Shown here: positions 23,426-31,808 of the stretch, piece by piece
Position numbering within the stretch: position 1 is the stretch's first letter
How the letters are laid out: each line of letters starts with the position of its first letter
Source: Oscillospiraceae bacterium
Lineage (GTDB): Bacteria > Bacillota > Clostridia > Oscillospirales > Oscillospiraceae
Direction of reading: 5' to 3'
NCBI GenBank assembly: GCA_015067765.1
Contig: SVLV01000016.1
Coordinates: forward strand, 1-32,931
Length of the DNA: 32,931 nt
Translations under genes and position numbers: made by a program
Notes under the pieces: model-generated
What the model was told of the DNA's origin: nothing
Seen by the model: only the letters and a program-made list of their open reading frames with translations
Database searches by the model: none

Positions 23426-23454
23426 TTTACGAAAAGCGCATTTTCATGTAAAAT
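23426..23454 (+). promoter_or_regulatory. Promoter of dnaD-dnaC
   Basis: TTTACG (23426-23431), 17 bases, TAAAAT (23449-23454), about 35 bases ahead of the TTG start of dnaD. Confidence 0.6.
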
Positions 23455-23487
23455 GAAGAAACATATCGAAGGAAGGAGGGGACGGAG

Positions 23488-24399
23488 TTGGCTGGATATA
23501 TTCTGCGCGGAGAAGAAAAGACCATTGTCCTGGGCGCTGACCGGGTGGACCGCCTGCTGCAGCAGGGCGATGGCGATGCAGCGCTGTTGTATCTGTGCCT
23601 GATGCGGGCCGACTGTGCCGTTACCCCTCAGCAGCTGATGAGCAGGCTGCACTTCAGTGAGCTGCGCCTGCGGGCTGCGGAGACGGTCCTGCAGAATCTG
23701 GGCCTGATCGAGCGGGCTGCAGAAGCCCCTCAGCCGGAGGAGCGGTCACAGGAGCGGGTGGAGTTTACCGCTGAGGACCTGGGCCGTATTTTGGCGGAGG
23801 AAGATTTCCGGATGCTGGTGGAGCAGACGGAGCGGGTTCTGGGAAAGAAACTGACCACCAATGATTTGAAATATCTGGCCAATCTCAACCGCGAGGTGGG
23901 CCTGCCGGCGGATGTGATCTATCTGCTGGTGAGCCACTGCATTCAGCGGGCGGAGCGGCGATATGGTGTGGGCCGCCGTCCGGTGCTGCGGCAGATTGAA
24001 AAAGAGGGCTATTACTGGGCGAAGCTGGGCCTGTTTGATCAGGAGAGCGCTGCCCGTTACCTGAAGACCTATTCTGACCGGCAGGAGCAGATGGTCCAGT
24101 ATATGCAGGCGCTGCAGCTGGGCGACCGCCGACCGGTGGACAGTGAAGAGCGTTATATCCGCAGCTGGATGGAGCAAGGCTTCCCGGCGGAGACGGTAGC
24201 ACTGGCCTACGACAGAACGGTCCTGCAGAAACACGAGCTGAACTGGAGATATCTCAACGGCATTCTGCGCCGCTGGGATCAGGAGGGGTGGCATACGGCG
24301 GAGCAGGTCCGTCAGGGCGAGGAGAGACGTCCGGATCGACACACAGCCCAGCAGAGCGAGAAGAAGCGTGCCGCTGTAGAGAAATATCTGAAGTGGTAA
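23488..24399 (+). CDS. dnaD: DnaD-domain replication initiation protein
   Basis: 303 residues from a TTG start preceded by GGAAGGAGGGG. An N-terminal winged-helix-like region (about 1-70) precedes two DnaB/DnaD (DDBH2) domains: one around 90-175 (LTTNDLKYLANLNREVGLPADVI) and one around 210-290 ending in NWRYLNGILRRW, which carries the YxxxIL and Trp motif that binds DNA. These proteins remodel origin or fork DNA and help recruit the helicase loader. The next gene is that loader, 13 bases away. It could equally be called DnaB (Bacillus sense); two tandem DDBH2 domains favour that broader class. Confidence 0.88.
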   Translation: MAGYILRGEEKTIVLGADRVDRLLQQGDGDAALLYLCLMRADCAVTPQQLMSRLHFSELRLRAAETVLQNLGLIERAAEAPQPEERSQERVEFTAEDLGRILAEEDFRMLVEQTERVLGKKLTTNDLKYLANLNREVGLPADVIYLLVSHCIQRAERRYGVGRRPVLRQIEKEGYYWAKLGLFDQESAARYLKTYSDRQEQMVQYMQALQLGDRRPVDSEERYIRSWMEQGFPAETVALAYDRTVLQKHELNWRYLNGILRRWDQEGWHTAEQVRQGEERRPDRHTAQQSEKKRAAVEKYLKW

Positions 24400-24412
24400 G
24401 GGGGGGAGAACT

Positions 24413-25420
24413 GTGGCATACGATGGAAAGATCCTGCACCGCGCCATTGAGCGGTTTGAAGAGGATAAGCAGAGAAGAAATCAGCAGTTTTTGAGTCGAA
24501 GAGCCCGGATCTTCCGGGAAGTTCCCCGTCTGGAGCAGATCGATCTTCAGCTGCGCAGTACAGTCAGCCAGATTATCGCCTCTGCCCTGCAGCGGGGGAC
24601 CGATCCAGTGCCCGCCATCCGGGTGATTCGGGATGAAAACCTGTCCCTGCAGGCAGAGCGCACCCGTCTGCTGACAGAGCGCGGCTATCCGGCGGATGCG
24701 TTGGAGGAGAAGCCCCGGTGTGCTCTGTGTGGAGATACCGGTTACCGGGAACAGGGCCTTTGTACCTGCCTGCGCAAGTACTATGCCCGGGAGCAGATCG
24801 AGGAACTGAGCCGGATGCTGGATGTGGGCACCCAGAGCTTTGATACGTTCGAGCTGGAGTGGTATTCCAGCCAACGGGAAGGTGGGTATCCCCGTTCCGC
24901 CCGGGAAGTAATGGAGCGCAATTTGGGCATCTGCCGCAATTACGCAGAAAACTTCGGGCCCGACAGTGGAAACCTTCTGCTGTTTGGCGACCCCGGCCTG
25001 GGAAAGACCTTCCTGTCCGCCTGCATTGCGCGGGTGGTCAGTGAGGATGGGTTCTCCGTGGTGTACGATACCGCCGTGCAGATTTTCAGCCAGTTTGAAA
25101 ATGCCAAATTCCACCGGGAGACGGACAGTGATCCGGACGGCGATGTGAACCGCTATCTCAACTGCGATCTGCTGATTCTGGATGATCTGGGAACGGAGAT
25201 GGTGACCGCTTTCGTTCAGAGCGCCCTGTACCAGCTGGTCAACAGCCGTCTGCAGGCCGGCAAGAGCACCATCATCAACACCAATCTGACACCGGAGGAG
25301 ATCGGCCGCCGCTACTCGCCTCAGATCCTGTCCCGGTTGGAAGGGGAATACGAGATTCTCTACTGCATCGGCCAGGATATCCGTCAGTTGAAGAAAGAGA
25401 CAGAGCGCCGGGTGTATTGA
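24413..25420 (+). CDS. dnaC: DnaC/DnaI-type helicase loader ATPase
   Basis: 335 residues from a GTG start (GGGGGGAG upstream). The N-terminal helical part holds a Zn-binding-type set CALC...GLCTC (near 103-122), as in DnaI. The AAA+ domain follows with Walker A GDPGLGKTF, Walker B LLILDDLG and sensor region IINTNL. It loads the replicative helicase onto single-stranded DNA. It forms an operon with dnaD and ends in an intrinsic terminator. Confidence 0.92.
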   Translation: MAYDGKILHRAIERFEEDKQRRNQQFLSRRARIFREVPRLEQIDLQLRSTVSQIIASALQRGTDPVPAIRVIRDENLSLQAERTRLLTERGYPADALEEKPRCALCGDTGYREQGLCTCLRKYYAREQIEELSRMLDVGTQSFDTFELEWYSSQREGGYPRSAREVMERNLGICRNYAENFGPDSGNLLLFGDPGLGKTFLSACIARVVSEDGFSVVYDTAVQIFSQFENAKFHRETDSDPDGDVNRYLNCDLLILDDLGTEMVTAFVQSALYQLVNSRLQAGKSTIINTNLTPEEIGRRYSPQILSRLEGEYEILYCIGQDIRQLKKETERRVY

Positions 25421-25421
25421 G

Positions 25422-25464
25422 AAAAAGCCGCTTGCCATGGGCAGGCGGCTTTTCTTTCGTTTTA
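25422..25464 (+). terminator. Intrinsic terminator of dnaD-dnaC
   Basis: AAAAGCCGC-TTGCC and GGCAG-GCGGCTTTT pair in a roughly 14-base stem with a three-base loop, followed by TTCTTTCGTTTT. It begins two bases after the dnaC stop. Confidence 0.85.
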
Positions 25465-25508
25465 TGGGGATTCCCCGACAGAAAACGTCCTGTTTTGCAG
25501 CAGATGCC

Positions 25509-25517
25509 TGCTACACT
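25509..25517 (+). promoter_or_regulatory. Possible extended -10 element for noc
   Basis: TGC + TACACT with no good -35 at the right distance. It is 23 bases ahead of the noc ATG and after the dnaC terminator, so some promoter is required in this 75-base gap. An 11-base palindrome GGGGATTCCCC lies just upstream (25466-25476). Confidence 0.4.
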
Positions 25518-25539
25518 GGGGGAAAAGGAGGGGAGTAGC

Positions 25540-26352
25540 ATGAAAAATGGCCGGAAAAGTGAATTCCTGTCCAACCGGGTACAATATATTTCCGCGGAGC
25601 GGATCTGTCCCAACCCCCATCAGCCCCGCAGGATCTTTGATGAGGAAGAATTGCAGGAACTGGCTGCCAGCATCCGCAGCTACGGTGTACTGCAGCCCCT
25701 GACCGTCCGGCGGGTGGGGGATCGTTACGAATTGGTGGCAGGGGAGCGGCGTCTGCGGGCGGGACGAATGGCGGGCTTGCGGGAGTTGCCCTGTCTGGTG
25801 GCACGGGTGGGCGAGGAGGACTCGGCCCTCCTTGCCCTGATCGAAAACCTGCAGCGACGGGACTTGAATTGCTGGGAGGAGGCGGAGGCTATCGCCCAGC
25901 TGATCGACCGCTACGGATTCCGGCAGGAACAGGCGGCGGAAAAGTTGGGCAGATCCCAATCCGCCATCTCCAACAAATTGCGGCTGCTGCGCCTTCCGCA
26001 GCAGGTGAGGGAGAAGCTTCAGAGGGAGAATCTTTCAGAGCGCCACGCGAGAGCTCTTCTGCGTCTGTCGGGGGAAGGGGAGCAATTGCGCGCGGCGGAG
26101 GAGATCATCCGCCGCGGCATGAATGTGGCGCAGACGGAGGCGTACGTGGAGCAGCTGCTGCAAAAGCAGCAGGACCATTCGCCGCGGCGTCCGCCTACCT
26201 ACATCATCAAGGATGTGCGGTTGTTCCTCAACAGCATTGACCGAGGCCTGCGGCTGATCCGTTCGGCGGGGGTTTCGGCTGCCTGCGGCAGGGAGGAGAC
26301 AGAGCGGGAGATTTTATTGACGATCCGTATCCCGAAAAGTGGAGTAAAATGA
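25540..26352 (+). CDS. noc: Nucleoid occlusion protein Noc (ParB paralogue)
   Basis: 270 residues of the ParB/Noc family: VAGERRLRAGR box, helix-turn-helix with RSQSAISNKLRLLRLP, then LSERHARALLRL, and a C-terminal domain ending LLTIRIPK as in Bacillus Noc. The four positions known to split parS from Noc-site recognition read Q, K, R, R (Noc-type Q-K-K-R; ParB-type R-T-A-G). Noc blocks division over the chromosome while bound to its sites and the membrane. The protein begins only about 15 residues before the conserved core, and no obvious amphipathic membrane helix is visible in MKNGRKSEFLSNRVQ. The ATG follows AAAGGAGG; an in-frame ATG at 25507 lacks a ribosome site. Confidence 0.87.
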   Translation: MKNGRKSEFLSNRVQYISAERICPNPHQPRRIFDEEELQELAASIRSYGVLQPLTVRRVGDRYELVAGERRLRAGRMAGLRELPCLVARVGEEDSALLALIENLQRRDLNCWEEAEAIAQLIDRYGFRQEQAAEKLGRSQSAISNKLRLLRLPQQVREKLQRENLSERHARALLRLSGEGEQLRAAEEIIRRGMNVAQTEAYVEQLLQKQQDHSPRRPPTYIIKDVRLFLNSIDRGLRLIRSAGVSAACGREETEREILLTIRIPKSGVK

Positions 26353-26405
26353 GAAAAAACCGGAAGATGTTACGGAATTGTAATGTATTTCTCTGCATTT
26401 TATCC

Positions 26406-26411
26406 TATACT
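26406..26411 (+). promoter_or_regulatory. Possible -10 element of the VanW-family gene
   Basis: TATACT about 60 bases before the gene in a 118-base gap; the -35 region is poor (TGTATT at 16 bases). An inverted repeat TTAC-n6-GTAA lies just upstream and might be an operator. Confidence 0.35.
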
Positions 26412-26470
26412 GTAGGCTAATGTACTATGTGCATTGGAAGAAAACCGTAACAACTAAAGGAGGGGCCGAA

Positions 26471-28363
26471 ATGGAAGAGAATCGCCAGGAGCCCTTGAAC
26501 CCGGAAACGGAAACCGATAATAGCAAACAGAAAAAATGGACCGGAAAGAAACTGGCCCTGCTGATATGCGGCATCACAGTGGGTGCGCTGATTTTGGCCT
26601 ATGCCGGAATCTGTGTGGCTGCCCACTACAGCGAGACGATTTTCCCCGGCACCATGGTGCTGGGCGTGGACCTGGGCGGCGAGACCCGGGAGAGCGCCGG
26701 CAGCCGCTGGGAAAACAAGAGCCTGCTGGCCACCCGTGCCAATGCCATCCCCCTCCTGGTGGAGGAGGAGCGTCTGGGCAGTGCCAGTTTGTATGAACTG
26801 GGTGTCACTGTCAAAACGGAGGATGCGGTGGAAGCGGCATGGGCCGCCAGCCACGGCGGAAATTTCCTGACCAATGGCTTTGCCCTGCTGCGCAGTTGGC
26901 TTGTGCCCACTTCCGTGGTGCCGAAGCTGCAGATGGATCTGGATGCATTGGAGACCTGCGTGGAGGATCTGATCTTGAGTCTGGGCAGGACCGTGGTGGA
27001 CGGCGAAATCCGTTTTGCCAAGGAGCATACAGATGGGTTTTATGTGGTCAAGCCGCTGGATGGCCGTCAGATCAATACCCAACATCTGTCCTCCGCCCTG
27101 AAATCGGCATTGGAGGCGGGAAAACTGGAGCCAATCGTCTGCCAGTACGATGTGGTTACCGCCAAACCGGTGAATCTGGAAGAACTGAGTGCCCAACAGG
27201 GTGAGATGAGCAATGCCGCCTATGATCACAAGACTGGCGGCGTGCTGGCGGATAAGCTGGGTCTGTATTTCGATCTGGAGCAGGCAAAGGCTGCGCTGGA
27301 GGAGGCAAAGCCGGGCAGTACAATTCTGGTCCCCGGCACGGTGGTGTTCCCCAAGGTGACTGCTCAGGAACTGGAAGAGGTCATGTTCCGGGATGTGCTG
27401 GGTACCTATACCACCTATGTCAGCGGAACCTGGGCCCGCAAGACCAATGTCAGGCTGGCTGCCGAGAAGATCCATAATAAGATCTACAATCCCGGCGAGA
27501 GCTTCGATTACAACACCGAAGTGGGCGAACGCACCCGGGCGGCCGGATTCCAGGCAGCACCCGCTTATGTGGGCGGCAAGACCGTGGATGAAGTGGGCGG
27601 CGGCATCTGTCAGGTATCCTCCACCCTGTACTACTCGGCACTGCTGTCCAATCTGGAAATCGTGCGCCGTGACTGTCACAGCTATGCACCCTCCTACATC
27701 ACCTTTGGCTGCGATGCAACAGTCAGCTGGGGCGGACCGGAGTTTACTTTCCGCAACGATACGGACTATCCTATTAAAATCACCACTACATACAGCAACA
27801 ACAATCTGACTGTGACGATCCACGGCACCAAGGTGGATGACACTTATGTGCGCATGGTGAGCCGAACGCTGTCTGTGAAGAACTACGATGTAGTCTATGA
27901 GGAGACCGATGAACTGGCTCCCGGTGTGGAAGTGGTGGAGCAGAGTCCCTATACCGGCTACTATGTGAAGACCTGGCGCAATGTGTACAGTGGGGACGGC
28001 ACCCTGATTTCCAGCAAACTGGAGGCCATCAGCGATTATCGTTCTCGCGATAAGATCATCAAGGTAGGCAAAAAGGTTGAGGAGACCCCGGATCCCGGCA
28101 CCGGCACCACACCCACTCCGGATCCCGGTACGAATCCTGATCCCGGCACGGGCAATGGTGGCACGACTCCCGATCCCGGTACGGGCGGCGGTGGTACAAC
28201 TCCCGATCCCGGCACGGGCAATGGTGGTACAACTCCCGATCCCGGTACGGGCGGCGGTGGTACAACCCCCGATCCCGGCACGGGCGGCGGTGGTACAACT
28301 CCCGATCCCGGCACGGGCGGTAGCGGTACGACGCCCGATCCCGGCAGCGGCGAGGGCGCTTGA
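26471..28363 (+). CDS. VanW family surface protein with Pro-Gly repeat tail
   Basis: 630 residues. Charged N-terminus, one membrane helix (about 28-51), then an extracytoplasmic part with a peptidoglycan-binding-4-like/YoaR region and the VanW domain (about 320-460), marked by YNPGESFDYNTEVGERTRAAGF, GGGICQVSSTLYYSALL and NDTDYPIKI. The last 95 residues are a low-complexity tail of PDPGTGGGGTT-type repeats with no sorting signal. VanW was named for its place in some vancomycin-resistance clusters, but its activity is unknown, and no other van gene is here. It is likely a membrane-anchored cell-wall protein. Start ATG seven bases after AAAGGAGG. It ends in a terminator shared with prmA. Confidence 0.85.
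   Translation: MEENRQEPLNPETETDNSKQKKWTGKKLALLICGITVGALILAYAGICVAAHYSETIFPGTMVLGVDLGGETRESAGSRWENKSLLATRANAIPLLVEEERLGSASLYELGVTVKTEDAVEAAWAASHGGNFLTNGFALLRSWLVPTSVVPKLQMDLDALETCVEDLILSLGRTVVDGEIRFAKEHTDGFYVVKPLDGRQINTQHLSSALKSALEAGKLEPIVCQYDVVTAKPVNLEELSAQQGEMSNAAYDHKTGGVLADKLGLYFDLEQAKAALEEAKPGSTILVPGTVVFPKVTAQELEEVMFRDVLGTYTTYVSGTWARKTNVRLAAEKIHNKIYNPGESFDYNTEVGERTRAAGFQAAPAYVGGKTVDEVGGGICQVSSTLYYSALLSNLEIVRRDCHSYAPSYITFGCDATVSWGGPEFTFRNDTDYPIKITTTYSNNNLTVTIHGTKVDDTYVRMVSRTLSVKNYDVVYEETDELAPGVEVVEQSPYTGYYVKTWRNVYSGDGTLISSKLEAISDYRSRDKIIKVGKKVEETPDPGTGTTPTPDPGTNPDPGTGNGGTTPDPGTGGGGTTPDPGTGNGGTTPDPGTGGGGTTPDPGTGGGGTTPDPGTGGSGTTPDPGSGEGA
28139..28336 (+). repeat. Six tandem 33-base units encoding an 11-residue Pro-Gly repeat
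   Basis: GATCCCGG recurs every 33 bases at 28139, 28172, 28205, 28238, 28271 and 28304, with partial units at 28091, 28121 and 28337. Each unit encodes PDPGTG(G/N)GGTT. Synonymous and Gly/Asn/Ser changes distinguish units; copy number is probably variable between strains. Confidence 0.92.
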
Positions 28364-28371
28364 TTGAAATA

Positions 28372-28404
28372 AAAAATCCGACGGCATAACGCCGTCGGAT
28401 TTTT
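28372..28404. terminator. Bidirectional intrinsic terminator
   Basis: Perfect 14-base stem AAAAATCCGACGGC / GCCGTCGGATTTTT with a five-base loop; A/T-rich ends give a U tract on either strand. It lies between the convergent VanW-family and prmA genes, two bases from the prmA stop. Confidence 0.9.
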
Positions 28405-28405
28405 G

Positions 28406-29359
28406 TTATTGGCAGAGATAGGAGAACCAACCCTCGCTGCTGCGTTCGGAGAGAATGGTCCATCCGTCGGCCTGCAGTTTGGCGGCTACCTCCTGTGCGC
28501 GGTCATCAATGATACCGGAGCACAGGAACAGTCCGTCGGTTTTCAGGAAGGGTCGTACCTGAGGGGACAACCCCATGATCACATCGGCTACGATGTTGGC
28601 GACCACCATGTCGTATTCCCCGCCGAACTCCTTCTGCAGAGCACGGTCGGACAGGACATCGCCCCAGCGGACGGTATACCGGTCGCGGCCCACACCGTTG
28701 AGGGCAGCATTTTCGTAGGCTACATCAATGCATTTTTCATCGATATCGCAGGCAAAAGCGCGGTCGGCGCCCAAACGCAGGGCGGCGATAGACAAAATGC
28801 CGCTGCCGCAGCCCAAATCCAGCACCTTTTCGCCCCCGTGAATGTGCTGTTCCAACGCGGTCAGGCACAGGCGGGTGGTGGCATGGCTGCCGGTACCGAA
28901 GGTGAGGCCGGGATTCAGGATGAGGGGGATACGGCTTTCATCCGCAGCCTGCTCCCACTCCGGAATGACCAGAAGACGCTCGCCGATCTCCATGGGTTTA
29001 TAAAACTGTTTCCAGTTATTTTCCCAGTCCGCATCGGCCATCTGTCGGGAGGACAGACGCAGAGGGGCGTATTCCGGGTGAGCCTGCCCCAGATTGGTAA
29101 GGGCGGCAGGAATAGCTGCCAGCTGTGACCGGCCATCTGTATCGTCACTGAGATAGCAGGTAATGCGGCAGACTCCGCGCTTTTCATCCAACAGCGCCTC
29201 ATCCACATAGTCCCAATACTGGTGGTTGTTCTCCAGAAAATTTTGAAAATCACCCTCGTCATCAATGACCAGGCCGGTGATTCCCAGATCCTCCAGCAGA
29301 CGGCTGACCGGATCCAAACCGGCGGGACTGGTGTCGATGCTCACTTCCAGCCAGTTCAT
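28406..29359 (-). CDS. prmA: Ribosomal protein L11 methyltransferase
   Basis: 317 residues. An N-terminal substrate-binding domain (about 1-110) precedes a Rossmann methyltransferase with motif I LDLGCGSGILSIAAL, the LNPGLTFGTGSHATTRLCL segment and the catalytic-site stretch ANIVADVI (N-I/P-x type). It trimethylates lysines and the N-terminus of ribosomal protein L11. Start is three bases after the degV stop with AAAGGAAC upstream, so translation is likely coupled. Confidence 0.95.
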   Translation of the reverse strand: MNWLEVSIDTSPAGLDPVSRLLEDLGITGLVIDDEGDFQNFLENNHQYWDYVDEALLDEKRGVCRITCYLSDDTDGRSQLAAIPAALTNLGQAHPEYAPLRLSSRQMADADWENNWKQFYKPMEIGERLLVIPEWEQAADESRIPLILNPGLTFGTGSHATTRLCLTALEQHIHGGEKVLDLGCGSGILSIAALRLGADRAFACDIDEKCIDVAYENAALNGVGRDRYTVRWGDVLSDRALQKEFGGEYDMVVANIVADVIMGLSPQVRPFLKTDGLFLCSGIIDDRAQEVAAKLQADGWTILSERSSEGWFSYLCQ

Positions 29360-29362
29360 GGA

Positions 29363-30235
29363 TTATCGTTCCTTTCCGTTGAAGAACACGCCGATGGTCT
29401 TGGTGCCGGTGTGGCTGCCGATGACCGGGCCGATGAAGTTGATGTGAATGGTCTTGGTGCCAAAGCGGCTCTGAATCTGCTGGGCAACGGACTGGGCCTC
29501 TTCCTCGCAGTCTGCGTGGCAGATGAACATAGTCTGCTCGGCAGGATTGGTGCCGCTGGCCTCAATGGCATCCAGCAAAGCGGTGATAGCTGCCTTGCGG
29601 CCACGGGCTTTGCTGACGGGGACCAGACGACCCTCGTTGGACACATGCATCACAGGTTTGATGGAGAGCATGGTGCCCAGCAGAGCGGTGGTGGCAGAGA
29701 CGCGGCCGCCGCGCTTGAGATGGTTCAGATCATCCACGGTGAACCAGTGGCAGAAGGTCAGCTTGTTCTCTTCCAGCCAGGCCGTCAGATCCTGAGCGGA
29801 CATACCCTCGGCACGCTTCTGGGCGGCCTGATATACCAACATACCCTGACCCAAAGAGGCAGACAGAGAATCCACTACAGAGATGTAGCGATCGGGGAAC
29901 TCCTCCCGCAGCTCCGTTGCGGCAATGTGAAAGGACTGGTAAGTGGTGGACAGAGCGGAGGAGAAGGCGATGATCACCAGATCCTTATCCTCCTGCAGGA
30001 CAGCGCGCATGGCATCCTCGCACTGGCCGACGCTCAGGGCGGAGGTGGTGGGCATTTTGCCATCGCGCAGCTGCTGATAGAACTCCTTGTGGCTGATCTC
30101 ACGGCCATCCAGATAATTGGCGTAGGATTTGTCATCAATGGTCACGGTCAGAGGCAGCACATTCAGCTCCAGCTCCTGCGCCATCTGGGCAGACAGGTCA
30201 CAGCAGCTGTCCGTCATGATGATGTAGTTGCTCAT
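29363..30235 (-). CDS. DegV family fatty-acid-binding protein (FakB type)
   Basis: 290 residues with the DegV fold: IMTDSCCDLS at the N-terminus, LPLTVTIDD, KMPTTSALSVGQ (TT-S motif contacting the carboxylate) and the C-terminal HINFIGPVIGSHTGTKTIGVFF. Family members bind a fatty acid and present it to FakA kinase for phosphorylation and membrane lipid synthesis. No fakA is in the window. Start ATG after AAAAGGAG. Forms a two-gene unit with prmA. Confidence 0.92.
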   Translation of the reverse strand: MSNYIIMTDSCCDLSAQMAQELELNVLPLTVTIDDKSYANYLDGREISHKEFYQQLRDGKMPTTSALSVGQCEDAMRAVLQEDKDLVIIAFSSALSTTYQSFHIAATELREEFPDRYISVVDSLSASLGQGMLVYQAAQKRAEGMSAQDLTAWLEENKLTFCHWFTVDDLNHLKRGGRVSATTALLGTMLSIKPVMHVSNEGRLVPVSKARGRKAAITALLDAIEASGTNPAEQTMFICHADCEEEAQSVAQQIQSRFGTKTIHINFIGPVIGSHTGTKTIGVFFNGKER

Positions 30236-30279
30236 ACAGATAACTCCTTTTCGGTGAAATTCACATTACAAATCAATTT

Positions 30280-30308
30280 ATCTTACCATTCTTAACAGTA
30301 TTTGGAAA
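30280..30308 (-). promoter_or_regulatory. Promoter of degV-prmA
   Basis: Extended -10 TGG + TAAGAT (30280-30285) with TTTCCA (30303-30308) at 17 bases on the minus strand, in the 112-base AT-rich gap after mnmE. Confidence 0.5.
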
Positions 30309-30347
30309 GAAAAACCGAAAAATTTTCCAGAAAAATTTACATTTATC

Positions 30348-31703
30348 CTACTTGCCCACACAGAAACGGGAGAAAATGGTGGCAACCAGATCCTCCCGGA
30401 TATGCTTGCCATTCAGCTCACCCAGTGCCTCCAGAGCGGCTTCGGCATCCGTGAGGACCACATCAGGAGTCATGCCGGCGGCCAGTGCTTCGGAGGCGGA
30501 ACGGACGGCAGAGAGCGCCCGTTCCACGGCATCGGCCTGACGGGCGTTGGTCAGCAGCTGCCCCTGCATTGCGGTGTCAGAGGGGTAGAGAGCGCAAATG
30601 GTTTCCGTCAGCTGCTCCAGACCCAGACCGTCCCGTGCGCACAGGGACAGGGGAGTACCCCATTCCGGCGGAAGTGTGGCGGCATCCAGCTGCTGGGGCA
30701 GATCGGACTTGTTGATCAGTACCAGCAGATGATCGGCCTGCTGCGCCAGTTCCATGGCCTCCCGGTCCTCCTGCGAAAGAGGAGTAGATCCGTCCAGCAC
30801 CAGCAGAGCCAGCTGTGCCTCTTGCGCCGCCCGGCGGGCACGGTCCACACCGATCTGCTCCACGGTGTCCTCGGAGCGGCGGATGCCCGCTGTGTCGCAC
30901 AGTCTCAGCAGCACATGGCCCAACCGAACTTTTTCCTCCACCGTATCCCGGGTCGTTCCGGCAATATCGGTGACAATAGCGCGGTCATAGCCCAAAAGGG
31001 CATTCAGCAGGGAGGATTTTCCGGCATTGGGTTTTCCGAGAATCACAGTGGGAATGCCGTTTTTCAGGAGGCTTCCCCGGGAGAAGGAAGCCAGCAGGCG
31101 GGACAATTCGGCTGCAGACCGGTCCAATGTGGACAAAATCTGCTCCTGCTGCAGGGGTTCAATGTCCTCATCGGGATAATCGACCACGGCATAAAATCGG
31201 GAGACGATCTCCATCAAAGCATCATAGACAGTATCCACGCAGCGGCTGAGGGATCCGCCCAGCTGTCCCACGGCATTTTTGGCGGCCTCTGCAGTCTCGG
31301 CATCAATGAGGTCAATGACGGCTTCTGCCTGAATAAGATCCAGCCGACCATTGAGGAAAGCCCGCTGGGTAAATTCGCCGCCCCGGGCCTGCCGGCAGCC
31401 GGCAGCCAAGAGGGCGGACAGTCCCTCGTTGAGCACCACCGGGGATCCGTGACAGTGCAGCTCGGCGCAATCCTCGCCGGTATAACTGCCGGGACCGGGG
31501 AAGAAGACGCAGAGCACATGGTCGATCACATCGCCCTGCCGGTCCAGCAGATCGCCGTAGACCATTTTGCGGGCCGGGAGCAGTTTCCCCCTGGCGCGGA
31601 ACACTTGATGCAAAACGGCGTGGGTGTCCGGGCCGGACAGACGCAGAATGCCGATGGCACTGGGAGTTTGCGGGGTGGCGATGGCGGCAATGGTATCGGA
31701 CAT
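30348..31703 (-). CDS. mnmE: tRNA uridine-34 modification GTPase MnmE
   Basis: 451 residues. N-terminal folate-binding domain (IAAIATPQTPSAIGILRLSG), a helical domain, and an inserted G domain with G1 GKPNAGKSS, G3 DTAG, G4 NKSD, then the C-terminal FCVGK whose cysteine is conserved. With MnmG it adds carboxymethylaminomethyl groups to U34 of certain tRNAs. The ATG follows GAGGAGG; a start 16 codons upstream lacks a ribosome site. MnmE is usually near oriC with rnpA, jag, mnmG and rsmG. Here it stands alone, with its own extended -10 promoter. Confidence 0.97.
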   Translation of the reverse strand: MSDTIAAIATPQTPSAIGILRLSGPDTHAVLHQVFRARGKLLPARKMVYGDLLDRQGDVIDHVLCVFFPGPGSYTGEDCAELHCHGSPVVLNEGLSALLAAGCRQARGGEFTQRAFLNGRLDLIQAEAVIDLIDAETAEAAKNAVGQLGGSLSRCVDTVYDALMEIVSRFYAVVDYPDEDIEPLQQEQILSTLDRSAAELSRLLASFSRGSLLKNGIPTVILGKPNAGKSSLLNALLGYDRAIVTDIAGTTRDTVEEKVRLGHVLLRLCDTAGIRRSEDTVEQIGVDRARRAAQEAQLALLVLDGSTPLSQEDREAMELAQQADHLLVLINKSDLPQQLDAATLPPEWGTPLSLCARDGLGLEQLTETICALYPSDTAMQGQLLTNARQADAVERALSAVRSASEALAAGMTPDVVLTDAEAALEALGELNGKHIREDLVATIFSRFCVGK

Positions 31704-31739
31704 GGAATCCCTCCTCTCGGGATAGAACAGATTGAAAAA

Positions 31740-31768
31740 AGTATAGCACAATTTGACAGAAAAGAAAA
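31740..31768 (-). promoter_or_regulatory. Extended -10 promoter of mnmE
   Basis: The minus strand reads TTGTGCTATACT (TGC + TATACT, 31740-31745) with a weak TTTTCT at 17 bases, as at the MATE promoter. About 37 bases ahead of the start codon. Confidence 0.6.
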
Positions 31769-31808
31769 GGAATGGAGCGCAGCAGAGGCATTGCCCTAAA
31801 GATACGGG

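Noticed and set aside
25466-25476. Palindrome GGGGATTCCCC upstream of noc as an operator
   Set aside because: It is single and short and unlike a Noc or ParB site. No evidence beyond symmetry.
26368-26384. TTAC-n6-GTAA inverted repeat before the VanW-family gene as a PhoP or similar box
   Set aside because: The arms are four bases only and do not match a known box well; noted with the promoter but not called as a site.
28036-28314. Minus-strand frame of Pro-Gly repeats opposite the VanW-family gene
   Set aside because: It is the antisense reading of the tandem repeat, without its own ribosome site or non-repeat sequence.
28139-28336. Regular 33-base repeats as a possible CRISPR array
   Set aside because: There are no unique spacers between units, the repeat stays in the reading frame of the VanW-family protein, and no cas genes are present.
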